DNA from: Pontibacter coccineus
GTDB taxonomy: Bacteria; Bacteroidota; Bacteroidia; Cytophagales; Hymenobacteraceae
Assembly (NCBI RefSeq): GCF_030546575.1
Contig: NZ_JAUOTN010000009.1
Coordinates: 62,001-126,000, forward strand
DNA: 64,000 nucleotides
Direction: 5' to 3'
This document shows, in pieces, positions 9,219-18,521 of this stretch. The notes below the pieces were generated by a model that did no database searches, was not told the DNA's origin, and saw only the letters and a list, made by a program, of their open reading frames with translations. The position numbers and the translations under genes are program-made. The stretch's first letter is position 1. Each line of letters starts with the position of its first letter.

Positions 9219-9965
9219 TGTCTGAATCAGGATTTACAGGATTTAAGGATTGACAGGATGCTCATGAACGATTGTCATCCCCCTACCCCAAGGGGACTTA
9301 GCTATACCAGTATCATTCTGTCATCCTGAAAGGATCTTGGTTGAGGGAGGTCAGGCAGTTGCTTTAACCCACCCCGGCGCCTCCCAGGAGGGGGGGATGC
9401 AGCTGCAAATTCACAGGTATAGGCTTTGTGGTAGTACTGGCTCCTTTGCAGTACCGGATCTAACCACCCCTCACCCCCAATGCCATCAAGTTAAGCCATG
9501 ATTAACGCCGGCTGTCATCTCGACTATAGGAGAGATCTGAATTTTTTCAAAGCTTAAGCACTAATTCAGATTTCTCCCAAAAAGAGGGCCCCTACCCCCG
9601 GTCGGAATGACAAAATCCTTTAGTTGACGGCATTGCCCCCGCCCCTCCTTGTCCAAGAAGGGTCGCTTCTGCCACTACCAGTTCGAAGCTATAAGCTGTG
9701 TAGAACGTACACTGGCAGGTATAGAAAGTGTGACTTATACCGGAAGCTATGACACAAACAGCATTAGCCAAGTGCACCAACGACGATTTTGTGTTGGGGG
9801 AAGGGGCCCTCGATAAAGAGCGTTCAGCGAGTTTAAAAGCGTCTTGATTTTTTTGCTCACTTTTTTCATCATGGAAAAAAGTGAGGCCCGCCCGGCCAGG
9901 GCAAGCTATAGAACAATAAAGGTTGCTATGCCTGAAAAGCCATTACGATGGCAAGGTATAGGTAT
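9219..9965. repeat. Mosaic repeat region between convergent aspS and nuoN
   Basis: About 750 non-coding bases made of several repeat modules. At 9221-9243 is a TCTGAATCAGGATTTACAGG-type module that recurs inverted at 17332-17354. At ~9280-9300 is a CCCCCTACCCCAAGGGG module. At 9532-9576 is an inverted repeat with GAGATCTGAATT and AATTCAGATTTCTC arms. At 9783-9885 is a ~100-bp module whose inverted copy lies at 16739-16820. Several AGGTATA elements are interspersed. No ORF here looks real. Confidence 0.75.
9783..9885 (+). repeat. Dispersed repeat, copy 1 (with nested 20-bp insert)
   Basis: Compared with the inverted copy at 16739-16820, the sequence from ACGATTTTGTGTT through GCGAGTTTAAAAGCGTCTTG to AAAAAAGTGAG is nearly identical, except that this copy carries about 20 extra bases containing GGGGCCCTCGATAAAG after GTGTT. 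Confidence 0.8.
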
Positions 9966-10002
9966 AAAAAAGCGACTGCCCTTCTCAGAGCAGCCGCTTT
10001 CC
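9966..10002 (-). terminator. Terminator of the nuoKLMN unit
   Basis: Minus-strand hairpin (GCGGCTGC and GCAGTCGC arms) followed by a T-run, 22 bases beyond the nuoN stop. Confidence 0.85.
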
Positions 10003-10023
10003 CTATCTATAAGCTGTTATACC

Positions 10024-11415
10024 TTACAACACCCCGCTCAAAAGCGCAGGCGCTATACCTAGCAGAATCGTCAGGGCAGTGATGATGATCAGCATTGCGT
10101 TTATGAAACTGGTGGTTTTGATGGCTGTGTGACCTTCTGCAACAGGGTGCAGGTACATGGCAATTACTACACGGAAGTAGTAGTAGATACCCACAGCAGC
10201 CAGGATCACCGCTACTACAATCAGCCACATCATATCAGGGTTCTCAATTAAGGCAGAGAACACGAAGAACTTACCGAAGAAACCAGCCGTGAGCGGTATA
10301 CCTCCCAATGACATCATCGCTACTGTTACCGAGAAAGCCAGCAGTGGGTTCGTTTTGCCGAGGCCGTTAAAAGCTTCGTAGTTTTCGCTGCCACGCTGAC
10401 GCGCTACCAGTTGCAGCACACCGAAAGCGGTAATAGAAGCAAGGGAGTAGGCGAACGAGTAGAACAGAATAGCAGAAGTTGAGAACTCGTTGAAGGCTAA
10501 AAGCGTCATCAGCAGGTAGCCCGCATGCGAGATACTGGAGTAAGCCAGCATACGCTTCATGCTTTGCTGCACTACCGCGCCAACGTTACCGATCAGGAGC
10601 GAGAGCACGATAATGGCTACCAGCGTTGGCATCCAGCCTGGGTAGGAAGCGGCAAAAGCGGCATCCATCAGCTTGTAGAAGGCAGCAACGCCAGCCGTTT
10701 TCACAACCGTTGACATGTAAGCCGTCCATACCGTTGGGGTGCCTTCGTACACGTCAGGCGTCCAGAAGTGGAAAGGAGCAGCGGAGATTTTGAAAGAGAT
10801 ACCGATGATGATGATCAGCACACCCAGCATGAACATCACGTTGTTCACGCCGCCCGTACCCATGGCTTCAGCTGAACTGGCAATCTCCGAAATGTTGAAA
10901 GTACCCGTTGCGCCGTATACCATCACGATACCGAACAGCATCACACCCGTGAAGAAGGAACCCATCAGGAAATACTTCAGGGCAGCTTCGGCGGAACGCA
11001 TGCTTCTCTTATCGCTACCCGCCAGTACGTACATGGCTATCGAGAGAATCTCAATCCCTATGAACAGCATCAGCATGTTGTTGTAGCTCACCATCATGAT
11101 GGCGCCTACCAGCGAGAACAGAATCAGGGCGTATAGCTCGCCGATGTTCTCGTCGTTGCGGGTAATGTAGTGCTGCGTGAAAGGAAGAATCAGGAGCGTC
11201 GAAAGAACCATGATACCTGTGAACGCCACCGCAAAATTGTCGATGGTGATCATGTTATTGATATAGCTCTGTGTATCGTTCCAGTCAAGTAGGTTGATGC
11301 CGAACACGATCGCTAAAAACAGCAGCGACAGCGGCAACAGGATTCTTTTAGATTTCAGGAAACCTACGAAGAGGTTGATGATCCCAAATCCAGATAACAG
11401 TATAATCGAAATCAT
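10024..11415 (-). CDS. nuoN: NADH-quinone oxidoreductase subunit N
   Basis: 463 residues with about 14 transmembrane helices, an antiporter-like proton-pumping subunit in the membrane arm of complex I. Family hallmarks are the conserved Lys-bearing helices in FKISAAPFHFWTPDVYEGTP and the MLAYSSISHAGYLL segment. It is last in the order K-L-M-N and lies 35 bases after nuoM. A terminator follows, so it ends the transcript. Length matches bacterial NuoN. Confidence 0.96.
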   Translation of the reverse strand: MISIILLSGFGIINLFVGFLKSKRILLPLSLLFLAIVFGINLLDWNDTQSYINNMITIDNFAVAFTGIMVLSTLLILPFTQHYITRNDENIGELYALILFSLVGAIMMVSYNNMLMLFIGIEILSIAMYVLAGSDKRSMRSAEAALKYFLMGSFFTGVMLFGIVMVYGATGTFNISEIASSAEAMGTGGVNNVMFMLGVLIIIIGISFKISAAPFHFWTPDVYEGTPTVWTAYMSTVVKTAGVAAFYKLMDAAFAASYPGWMPTLVAIIVLSLLIGNVGAVVQQSMKRMLAYSSISHAGYLLMTLLAFNEFSTSAILFYSFAYSLASITAFGVLQLVARQRGSENYEAFNGLGKTNPLLAFSVTVAMMSLGGIPLTAGFFGKFFVFSALIENPDMMWLIVVAVILAAVGIYYYFRVVIAMYLHPVAEGHTAIKTTSFINAMLIIITALTILLGIAPALLSGVL

Positions 11416-11450
11416 GTCGTTGTAATATCGTTTCGTTTATCGTGTGCGGA

Positions 11451-12911
11451 CTATCGGTTGATAATGCTCAGCAATTGGCCAACCGCAGGCTCTGAAATGT
11501 CCAGGAAAGTGTTCGGGAACAGACCGATCCAGAAGACCATGATCACCAGCGGAATCAATACCGCTTTCTCGTGGAAGGTCAGGTCAGCGAAGCCCTCGGT
11601 AGCTTCTGACTTTGTACCGAACATCACGCCTTGGAACATACGCAGCATGTAGACCGCTGCCAGAATAATGGTCAGGCCAGCCACAGCGCCGAAGTAGTAG
11701 TTGTACTGGAACACACCAGACAGCAGCAGGAACTCCCCGATGAAACCGTTTGTCAGCGGAAGCGCCACCGAACCCATCAGCAGGATCAGGAACATGATCG
11801 AGAGCGCTGGCGTCGTCTGGGTGATACCGCCCAGATTGGAGATCTCTCTTGTGTTCGTTCTGCGGAAGATGATGTCGATGATGAAGAACAGACCTACCAC
11901 GTTGATACCGTGGCTCAGCATCTGGATCATACCACCTTGCAGGCCTTGCTCATTTAGGGTGAAGATACCCGCTGAGATCAGACCAACGTGTGCTATGGAA
12001 GAGTAAGCGATCAGGCGCTTCAGATCGTGCTGTCGAATAGCGATGATTGAACCGTAGATGATGCCGATGATAGACAGCACCAATACTGTGTTGGCCCACT
12101 GGCTCACCCCAAGCGGCACCACCGGCAGCAACCAGCGAATAACACCGTAGATACCCATTTTCAGCATGATGCCGGCCAGCAGCATCGTTGCCTGTGTAGG
12201 AGACTCAGTATAGGTGTCCGGCTGCCAGGTATGGAACGGGAATACCGGCATTTTGATGGCGAAGGCCAGGAACAGGAACCAGAATATCCAGCTCTGCGTC
12301 GCGCTGTCCATCGTCAGCTGGTAGAAGGCGTTTACGTTAGACGAGTGCGCTGCCAGCTCCGTGCCAGCCGTCTGGAAGTACAGGTATATGAAAGCGGCCA
12401 GCATGAAGAGCGAACCGAAGATCGTATACACAAAGAACTTGAAGGTAACCGGGATTCTGTGCGCACCGCCCCAGATGGCTGCGATGAAGTAGATCGGAAT
12501 CAGGGCCACTTCCCAGAAGAAGTAGAACAGGAACGCGTCCATCGCCACAAACACACCAATCAGACCTGTCTGCATGAACAGCACCAGCGCGTAGAACACG
12601 TGTGGGTTCTTGTAGTCGTGCTTGAAGGAAGAAAGGACGATCAATGGCACCAGGAAGGTGGTCAGGAGCACCATCAGGAGGCTGATGCCGTCCATGCCGA
12701 TGCTGAAGCCTATACCTGCGCGCTCCACCCACGGCATGTCGAGGGCGAACTGCGTGGTGGCGTCCGGAACAAAGTTTACGGTTGCAAACAAGGCAATGGC
12801 AAACTCAACTAACGTTGCTATAAAAGCCACTTTCTTGGCACCTTCGCCTTTTATCAGCAGCACCAGCAGGGCGGCTAGGGCAGGCCAGAAAAGTAATAGA
12901 GCTGTAATCAT
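11451..12911 (-). CDS. nuoM: NADH-quinone oxidoreductase subunit M
   Basis: 486 residues, about 14 transmembrane helices, second antiporter-like subunit of complex I. The signature regions are present: WEVALIPIYFIAAIWGG (conserved Glu), FLAFAIKMPVFPFHTWQPD (pump-site Lys) and DLKRLIAYSSIAHVGLI. It pumps protons across the inner membrane, driven by quinone reduction. It is separated from nuoL by only 12 bases, consistent with one polycistronic message. Confidence 0.97.
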   Translation of the reverse strand: MITALLLFWPALAALLVLLIKGEGAKKVAFIATLVEFAIALFATVNFVPDATTQFALDMPWVERAGIGFSIGMDGISLLMVLLTTFLVPLIVLSSFKHDYKNPHVFYALVLFMQTGLIGVFVAMDAFLFYFFWEVALIPIYFIAAIWGGAHRIPVTFKFFVYTIFGSLFMLAAFIYLYFQTAGTELAAHSSNVNAFYQLTMDSATQSWIFWFLFLAFAIKMPVFPFHTWQPDTYTESPTQATMLLAGIMLKMGIYGVIRWLLPVVPLGVSQWANTVLVLSIIGIIYGSIIAIRQHDLKRLIAYSSIAHVGLISAGIFTLNEQGLQGGMIQMLSHGINVVGLFFIIDIIFRRTNTREISNLGGITQTTPALSIMFLILLMGSVALPLTNGFIGEFLLLSGVFQYNYYFGAVAGLTIILAAVYMLRMFQGVMFGTKSEATEGFADLTFHEKAVLIPLVIMVFWIGLFPNTFLDISEPAVGQLLSIINR

Positions 12912-12923
12912 CTTCTTAGAACC

Positions 12924-14885
12924 TTAACCGATAAAGAAGTTTAAAAATAGAATCAGAACGATGCTGGCCACCATCACAAACACATAGAAGCCAGTTACGC
13001 CACTCTGTGTCTGGCGCAGCACACTGCCGAAAGCCATCACCAGTTTGCCAAAGCCGTTTACGATGCCGTCCACCACGACCACATCCACAAAGCGGTGGAG
13101 GGCAGTAGAGAGTGCCATCACAGGCTTCACAATAATGGCATTGTAGATCTCGTCGATGTAGTATTTGTTGTAGATAAGGTTGTGAACAGGAGACAGGCGC
13201 GTTCCTTCCGGAGCAGGCACTGTTTCTTTCTTCACATACATCACATAGGCAATGATGATCGCAATAACCGCTACCGCTACCGAAACCGCCATCAGGATGT
13301 ATTCTGTCGCGTGGTCGATGTGCGGGGCTTCCATGGCGGCACCGTTTGCACGGCGGGCCAGATCATAAATAGGAGATAGGAAGTTACCCAAAGTATGCGT
13401 GTCGCTGAAAACGGCTGGCAGACCGATGAAACCACCTATGGTGGACAGAATAGCCAGTACGATCAGCGGAATGGTCATGGAAGAAGGCGACTCGTGCAGG
13501 TGCGAACGCTGCGCCTCTGTGCCACGGAACTTCCCAAAGAAGGTTAGGAACAGGAGACGGAACATGTAGAAAGCCGTCATGAACGAAGCCAGCAGGCCAA
13601 GCGCCCACATCAGCTTGTTGTGCTCAAACACGTGCGCCAGCAACTCGTCTTTCGAGAAGAAACCAGCGAATGGCGGTATACCTGAAATAGCGAGTGTACC
13701 AATCAGGAAGGTGATGAACGTAACCGGCAGCCACTTGCGCAGACCACCCATGTTACGGATATCCTGTTCGTTGCTCACGGCGTGAATCACAGAGCCAGCA
13801 CCCAGGAACAGCAGCGCCTTGAAGAAAGCGTGCGTGAGTACGTGGAAGATAGAAGAAGAGAAAGCCATCACACCGAGCGCCAGGAACATAAAGCCCAACT
13901 GCGAAACAGTGGAGTAGGCCAGTACTTTCTTAATGTCGTTTTGCGCCAGGCCAATGGTAGCGGCCACCAGGGCAGTGATCAAACCGATGATGGCGATAAA
14001 CTCCATCGTGGTCGGGGCCAGCACATAGAGCACGTTCGAGCGAATCACCATGTAGATACCTGCTGTTACCATGGTGGCAGCGTGGATCAGGGCTGAAACC
14101 GGCGTAGGACCCGCCATCGCGTCAGGTAGCCAGGTGAAAAGCGGAATCTGCGCACTCTTACCCATCGCACCCACAAACAGGAGCATGGTAATGGCAATCA
14201 TCACGCCGCTGTCGGTCATACCGGTCATCTGCGAGGCAGACAGGAACACTTCCGGGAAGCTGACGCTGCCGAAAGTAATGAAGATCAGGAAGATAGCCAG
14301 CAAGAAGCCCAGGTCACCGATACGGTTCATGATGAAGGCTTTCTTAGCGGCGTTGTTGTAGTTGTGGTTCTTGTTCCAGAAGCCGATCAGCAGGTATGAG
14401 CAGAGGCCCACGCCTTCCCAGCCTACGAACATCATCACGTAGTTAGAGCCCATCACGAGCACCAGCATCGAGAACATGAACAGGTTGAGGTAGGCGAAGA
14501 ACTTGCCGTAACCTTCGTCATGGCTCATATAGCCGGCTGAGTACACGTGGATCAGGAAACCGATGCCCGTTACCATCAGGAGCATCAACAACGTGAGCTG
14601 GTCGATCATGAACGAGAAACCGATCTCGAGGCTGCCTACCGTAAACCAGTTGTAAAGGTCCACGATGTAAGGGCGGCTGCCGTTGGAGGTGAAGTCGATG
14701 AACAGGTATACCGAGATCAGGAACGAGGCCAGCACCGTGCCAGAGCCTAGCAGACCTACAAGAGCCTTGGGCAATTTGCGGTTGCCAAGTCCGTTAATCA
14801 GAAAGCCGATGAACGGCAGGAGCGGAACAAGCAAACACAGCAGCCCCATTTCCTGGTTGTTGAAGGGCATTACTACTTCTTGCAT
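12924..14885 (-). CDS. nuoL: NADH-quinone oxidoreductase subunit L
   Basis: 653 residues, the distal antiporter-like subunit of complex I. The N-terminal proton-antiporter domain includes GWEGVGLCSYLLIGFW and SAQIPLFTWLPDAMAGPTPV, followed by KKVLAYSTVSQLGFM. The C-terminal ~120 residues contain the long lateral helix and final transmembrane anchor. An internal start (MPFNNQEMG) five codons in is equally likely. The gene lies 46 bases after nuoK. Confidence 0.97.
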   Translation of the reverse strand: MQEVVMPFNNQEMGLLCLLVPLLPFIGFLINGLGNRKLPKALVGLLGSGTVLASFLISVYLFIDFTSNGSRPYIVDLYNWFTVGSLEIGFSFMIDQLTLLMLLMVTGIGFLIHVYSAGYMSHDEGYGKFFAYLNLFMFSMLVLVMGSNYVMMFVGWEGVGLCSYLLIGFWNKNHNYNNAAKKAFIMNRIGDLGFLLAIFLIFITFGSVSFPEVFLSASQMTGMTDSGVMIAITMLLFVGAMGKSAQIPLFTWLPDAMAGPTPVSALIHAATMVTAGIYMVIRSNVLYVLAPTTMEFIAIIGLITALVAATIGLAQNDIKKVLAYSTVSQLGFMFLALGVMAFSSSIFHVLTHAFFKALLFLGAGSVIHAVSNEQDIRNMGGLRKWLPVTFITFLIGTLAISGIPPFAGFFSKDELLAHVFEHNKLMWALGLLASFMTAFYMFRLLFLTFFGKFRGTEAQRSHLHESPSSMTIPLIVLAILSTIGGFIGLPAVFSDTHTLGNFLSPIYDLARRANGAAMEAPHIDHATEYILMAVSVAVAVIAIIIAYVMYVKKETVPAPEGTRLSPVHNLIYNKYYIDEIYNAIIVKPVMALSTALHRFVDVVVVDGIVNGFGKLVMAFGSVLRQTQSGVTGFYVFVMVASIVLILFLNFFIG

Positions 14886-14931
14886 TTAGCGTATGATTTA
14901 GTTAAGCTATTCAGATTAATTAGGTGTGCGG

Positions 14932-15261
14932 CTACCACTTCAGGTAGTTCATCAGCTGCACATCCGTGGAGCGGATATTGCGGTAAATCATCACGATGAT
15001 GGCCAGACCAACCGTGACTTCCGCTGCTGCCACTGCCATGATGAAGAACACGAAGATCTGTCCGTTCGGGTCAGAGCGGTAAGAGGACAGCGCGACCATT
15101 AGCAGGTTCACGGCATTGAGCATCAGCTCCACGCACATGAAAATTACAATGGCGTTTCGTCTGGTGAGAACCCCTATCACGCCAATGGCAAAAAGGGCCG
15201 TGCTGAAGTAGAGGTAAAATTCTAGCGGAATGGTTCTGATTACATCAGGCATTTGGTTCAT
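14932..15261 (-). CDS. nuoK: NADH-quinone oxidoreductase subunit K
   Basis: 109 residues with three transmembrane helices, homologous to ND4L. The conserved membrane glutamates needed for proton transfer are present ([11 protein letters not shown] and the [11 protein letters not shown] region). It is the first gene of the second complex I block (K-L-M-N). It begins 54 bases downstream of a promoter-like element rather than directly after nuoJ, because a foreign gene intervenes. The ATG three codons in (MPDVIRTI) is an alternative start. Confidence 0.96.
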   Translation of the reverse strand: MNQMPDVIRTIPLEFYLYFSTALFAIGVIGVLTRRNAIVIFMCVELMLNAVNLLMVALSSYRSDPNGQIFVFFIMAVAAAEVTVGLAIIVMIYRNIRSTDVQLMNYLKW

Positions 15262-15589
15262 CGTCTGAGTGGCTGAACGTATTACTGGTAAATTACAATT
15301 CTGGAATCAAGTCGCAAAGTTATCCCCATTTTTGTAAAATCCATAACATATTTCTAATCTTCTTGGGTGGATTTCCCCAAATCCGGCCTTCTAGAAAGAT
15401 TTATATTTTTATAACCAGCGGACACGCGGTGTTATGGCTTGTTTTATACTTTGCGACTGCTTTTGCGTAGGTATAAATTCCCTGGCTAAATTGGTTTTTG
15501 TCAACTTGTATGGTTAAGAATGGTCACACTAGTTGGGTGCGCTCTCCTGATGCCAGCCGTCACTGTACCTTATTTTGCGTTCAATTTCT
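15262..15589. other. Divergent intergenic region nuoK / secreted-protein gene
   Basis: About 330 bases without an ORF. It contains the nuoK promoter candidate (15315-15345) and an AT-rich, otherwise featureless stretch. TATTTTG at 15571-15577, just before the plus-strand gene, is one base short of a -7 box. Confidence 0.5.
15315..15345 (-). promoter_or_regulatory. Candidate promoter of the nuoKLMN block
   Basis: Reading the minus strand, TATG at 15345-15342, a 19-bp spacer and TAACTTTG at 15322-15315. The -7 box is an exact TAnnTTTG match, the -33 box matches TTTG at 3 of 4, and the spacing is the consensus 19 bp. Confidence 0.65.
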
Positions 15590-16639
15590 ATGAATCGATT
15601 TTTTGGTTTCCTATACCTTGCATTCTTCTCGATGTCGTCAACTTCCTGTCAGCAATCTGGCGTGCTGATGACAAACGACGCCGCTATACCTGAACTCACT
15701 ATGAAAGCCGTCATTACACAAACGCTGCACTATGATAACCTACCCTCCGCTTCGGGCCTCGAGATGCTGGGCGACCACTATTATGCTGTCGGAGATGACT
15801 CGCCCTACCTGTACCGCCTGGATAAAAACTTTCGGATGGAATCGCAGGAGGCAATTTTTGACACGACGGGTTTCGGCAATGGTCGTATTCCCAAAGATGA
15901 AAAAGTGGACCTGGAAGGTATAACGCTCCTGCAACACCAGGGCAAGCCCTACCTTCTGATGATGGGCTCCGGCTCAGCGCCCGCCCGCCGCAAAGCTTAC
16001 CTCTACAACATTTGCGGGGATGACATCTGCCGGGAGGGAGCCGGGGTGCACGGTGCCAAGACTGTCGATCTGGACAAACTCTACCAGCAGCTTGAACAGG
16101 AGGCCGACACCCTGGGCGGAAGTTTGCTCAACATCGAAGGCGTAGCGGCAGGGCACGGCAAGCTATACCTGTTGCAGCGGGCCATCGGTACAGGCCAGAA
16201 TGTGCTGATATCTTATCGCCTGTCGGAGTTCATTCCTTTTCTTTTGGGAGAAACCAGCGCGCAACTGCCGCAGCCAGAGCTCGCTTATTTCCGTCTGCCT
16301 GGCCTGAAAAACCTGCAAGCCGGTTTTTCAGGCGCCTATGTGCACGACGATAAGCTGTTCTTCACCGCTTCCCTGGAAGATACCAGCGACGCCTACGCGG
16401 ACGGTGAAGTGCTCGGCAGCTACATTGGTTATATTCCCTTTTCATGGGTCGGCAAGCAAGATACGCTGCAAATTCCCACTACGCAGATCTTGCAAGCGGA
16501 TGGGAATCCCTATACCGGCAAAGCGGAATCGCTTGTTGTGCAGAAACGGGAAGGCAAGGGGAAGTATAAGCTGGTAGTGGTGTCGGATGATGACAAAGGT
16601 GGGTCGGAGTTGTTGGAGGTGCTGTTGAGTGTGGAGTAA
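15590..16639 (+). CDS. Secreted protein or lipoprotein, DUF6929-like, between nuoJ and nuoK
   Basis: About 349 residues. The start is hydrophobic (FFGFLYLAFFSMSSTSC), and the Cys in SSTSC could be a lipoprotein attachment site, though the residue at -3 is not ideal. The rest shows repeated beta-propeller-like strands (GLEMLGDHYYAVGDDSPYLYRL, LLNIEGVAAGHGKLYLLQR, FSGAYVHDDKLFFTASL), consistent with a SdiA-regulated/DUF6929-type propeller. No enzyme motif is seen. It sits head-to-head with nuoK and tail-to-tail with nuoJ, which makes it an intruder in the complex I cluster. A functional tie to complex I is not implied. The ATG at 15590 is preferred over the upstream TTG at 15575. Confidence 0.75.
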   Translation: MNRFFGFLYLAFFSMSSTSCQQSGVLMTNDAAIPELTMKAVITQTLHYDNLPSASGLEMLGDHYYAVGDDSPYLYRLDKNFRMESQEAIFDTTGFGNGRIPKDEKVDLEGITLLQHQGKPYLLMMGSGSAPARRKAYLYNICGDDICREGAGVHGAKTVDLDKLYQQLEQEADTLGGSLLNIEGVAAGHGKLYLLQRAIGTGQNVLISYRLSEFIPFLLGETSAQLPQPELAYFRLPGLKNLQAGFSGAYVHDDKLFFTASLEDTSDAYADGEVLGSYIGYIPFSWVGKQDTLQIPTTQILQADGNPYTGKAESLVVQKREGKGKYKLVVVSDDDKGGSELLEVLLSVE

Positions 16640-17358
16640 TTGCTTACTTTGACAAATCAGAGTTAAGTTATCTTATTGCAGCGGCTTTTCAGGTATAGCA
16701 ACCTGAGCTGTTTTATAGCTTCGCCTGTGCGGCGGGCACTCACTTTTTTCCTTGATGAAAAAAGTAAGCAAAAAAATCAAGACGCTTTTAAACTCGCTGA
16801 CCGCTCAAACACAAAATCGTCATGGGTACACCGTGCACAGCTGTTTGTTTCATCGTTTCCGGGGCAAGTTAGTCTTGCTATACCTGTCAGTGGTCTTTGC
16901 TACAACACTTATACTTGTAAATTGTATTAGCCGGAAAGTCCCCCTTTGAAGGGGGCAGGGGGATGACGGTAGTCAAAAGGCATTACTCCACTCCAGGCCC
17001 TATACCTGTAAATTGGTAAAGGCAGGCTCCCCGCTTGGGGTAGGGGCACTCTTAAAGGATCAGAAGTGGCGGGAGTGGTTGGACCCAGTACTCCAGAGAA
17101 ACTGCTGAAGCTACAACACCTTTACTTTTAAAATGGCAGTAGCAGAAATTCCCCTCTCGGGAGGGGCAGGTTAAGCGAGGGAACAACCAAAACTGCAGTA
17201 ACCAAAAGTCTCTACCTGCAAATCAGCTGCGACAGAACAGTCCCCCTTGGGGGTAGGGGCCCTCGACAAAGAAGAGGGCAGGGGATAACATTCGCTCACG
17301 AAAATCCTGCTAATCCATAGGGGCCCCCTATAATCCTGTAAAACCTGATTCTGATAAA
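16640..17358. repeat. Mosaic repeat region between the DUF6929-like gene and nuoJ
   Basis: About 720 non-coding bases at a convergent junction. It holds the inverted partner of the 9783-9885 repeat (16739-16820), a GTCCCCCTTTGAAGGGGG-type module (~16937-16965), further Pyr/Pur-rich CCCC/GGGG blocks, a GGGGCCCTCGACAAAG module (~17256-17271) and the inverted AATCCTGTAAAACCTGATTC module (17332-17354). The modules mirror those of 9219-9965 in the opposite direction. Confidence 0.75.
16739..16820 (-). repeat. Dispersed repeat, copy 2 (uninterrupted)
   Basis: About 82 bases whose reverse complement matches 9783-9885 except for a ~20-bp gap and a few substitutions. It contains a CTCACTTTTTTC...GAAAAAAGTAAG inverted repeat at one end. 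Confidence 0.8.
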
Positions 17359-17391
17359 CAAAAAAGCCAGTGCTTTGCAGCACTGGCTTTC
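17359..17391 (-). terminator. Terminator of the nuoA-J unit
   Basis: Minus-strand hairpin with 12-bp arms (AAAGCCAGTGCT / AGCACTGGCTTT) ending in a T-run, 25 bases after the nuoJ stop. It shows that transcription from nuoA normally ends before nuoK. Confidence 0.9.
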
Positions 17392-17415
17392 GCTATCTCT
17401 TAAGCTATACCTCGA

Positions 17416-17934
17416 TTAGAAGTTCTGTTCGCCTGTTTCGCGCTTGCCAATCATCACGGCGCCTACCATCGATACCAGGAATAACACGGCAACTAACTGG
17501 AACGGCAGCATGTATTTTGTGAAAAGCACTTTGCCCAAGTTCTCTACCATACCTACCTGCGAATCGTACGTGGCAGGGTCCGGGTTTCCGAGCGTCACAT
17601 CTTTCAGAGCGGCTACGACTACCGTAAAGAGCAAACCACCTGCTACAGTACCCGCTATTTTGACCAGCACATTTCGTTTAAGGGTGCCTTCCACGTTCTT
17701 GCCGGTGTTGATGAACATCAGTACAAATAGGAAAAGTACCATGATGGCCCCTGCATACACAATGATGTTCACTGCCGCCAGGAACTGGGCGTTCAGCAGA
17801 ATGTAGTGCGCTGATATGGTGAAAAATGTCAGGATCAGGAAGATAACACTGAACACGGGGTTCTTGGAAATAACAACCATGATGGCGCAAAGCAGTGTGA
17901 GCGATGCGAAGAAGAAAAACAGGCTTTCTGTCAT
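17416..17934 (-). CDS. nuoJ: NADH-quinone oxidoreductase subunit J
   Basis: 172 residues with five transmembrane helices, the ND6 homologue in the complex I membrane arm. The family core VNIIVYAGAIMVLFLFVLMF, including the flexible glycine-containing helix that couples quinone chemistry to proton pumping, is intact. It starts 4 bases after the nuoI stop and is the last gene of the first block. Confidence 0.96.
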   Translation of the reverse strand: MTESLFFFFASLTLLCAIMVVISKNPVFSVIFLILTFFTISAHYILLNAQFLAAVNIIVYAGAIMVLFLFVLMFINTGKNVEGTLKRNVLVKIAGTVAGGLLFTVVVAALKDVTLGNPDPATYDSQVGMVENLGKVLFTKYMLPFQLVAVLFLVSMVGAVMIGKRETGEQNF

Positions 17935-17938
17935 CGGA

Positions 17939-18448
17939 TTATTTGGTTTCAGTGGTTTTTAACGGTTCTACCAGGCGGTCTTTGCCGTAAATGAATTCGT
18001 CGCGCTCGTAGCGTGCTGGCGCAAGTTTGTCGTCCTGCAGGAAAATGGCTGCTTTCGGGCAAGCCTCTTCGCACAGTCCGCAGAAAATGCAACGCAGCAT
18101 GTTTACCTCGTAAGTCACGGCGTATTTTTCTTCGCGGTACAGGTGCTCTTCGCCCTTTTTGCGCTCGCCGGCCGTCATCGTGATGGCTTCGGCAGGGCAG
18201 GCCACCGCGCACAGACCACAGGCCGTACAACGCTCGGCACCGTTCTCGTCGCGCTTTAGCACGTGCAGACCGCGCCAGATGTCGCTGCGCTGACGTGTTT
18301 CCTCCGGGTAGTTGATCGTCGCTTTCTTCTTGAAGAAGTGCTTTATCGTAATGCCCAGACCTTGCGCGATAGCAGGCAGGTACATGCGCTCAGAGAGCGT
18401 CATCTCCTTTTGTGCTACGTTCTTACTTCTATTTGATAATGGTTCCAT
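17939..18448 (-). CDS. nuoI: NADH-quinone oxidoreductase subunit I
   Basis: 169 residues, the ferredoxin-like subunit that carries clusters N6a and N6b. Two complete 4Fe-4S motifs are visible, CTACGLCAVACP and CIFCGLCEEACP. It relays electrons from the NuoG clusters to NuoB near the quinone site. It overlaps nothing but lies tightly between nuoH and nuoJ. Confidence 0.97.
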   Translation of the reverse strand: MEPLSNRSKNVAQKEMTLSERMYLPAIAQGLGITIKHFFKKKATINYPEETRQRSDIWRGLHVLKRDENGAERCTACGLCAVACPAEAITMTAGERKKGEEHLYREEKYAVTYEVNMLRCIFCGLCEEACPKAAIFLQDDKLAPARYERDEFIYGKDRLVEPLKTTETK

Positions 18449-18521
18449 TGTATCTCGATTATGACTGCTGCCTATACCCTATACCTGTAACAGTGTCAGG
18501 CAGGGCAGCATTCAAATGTCG

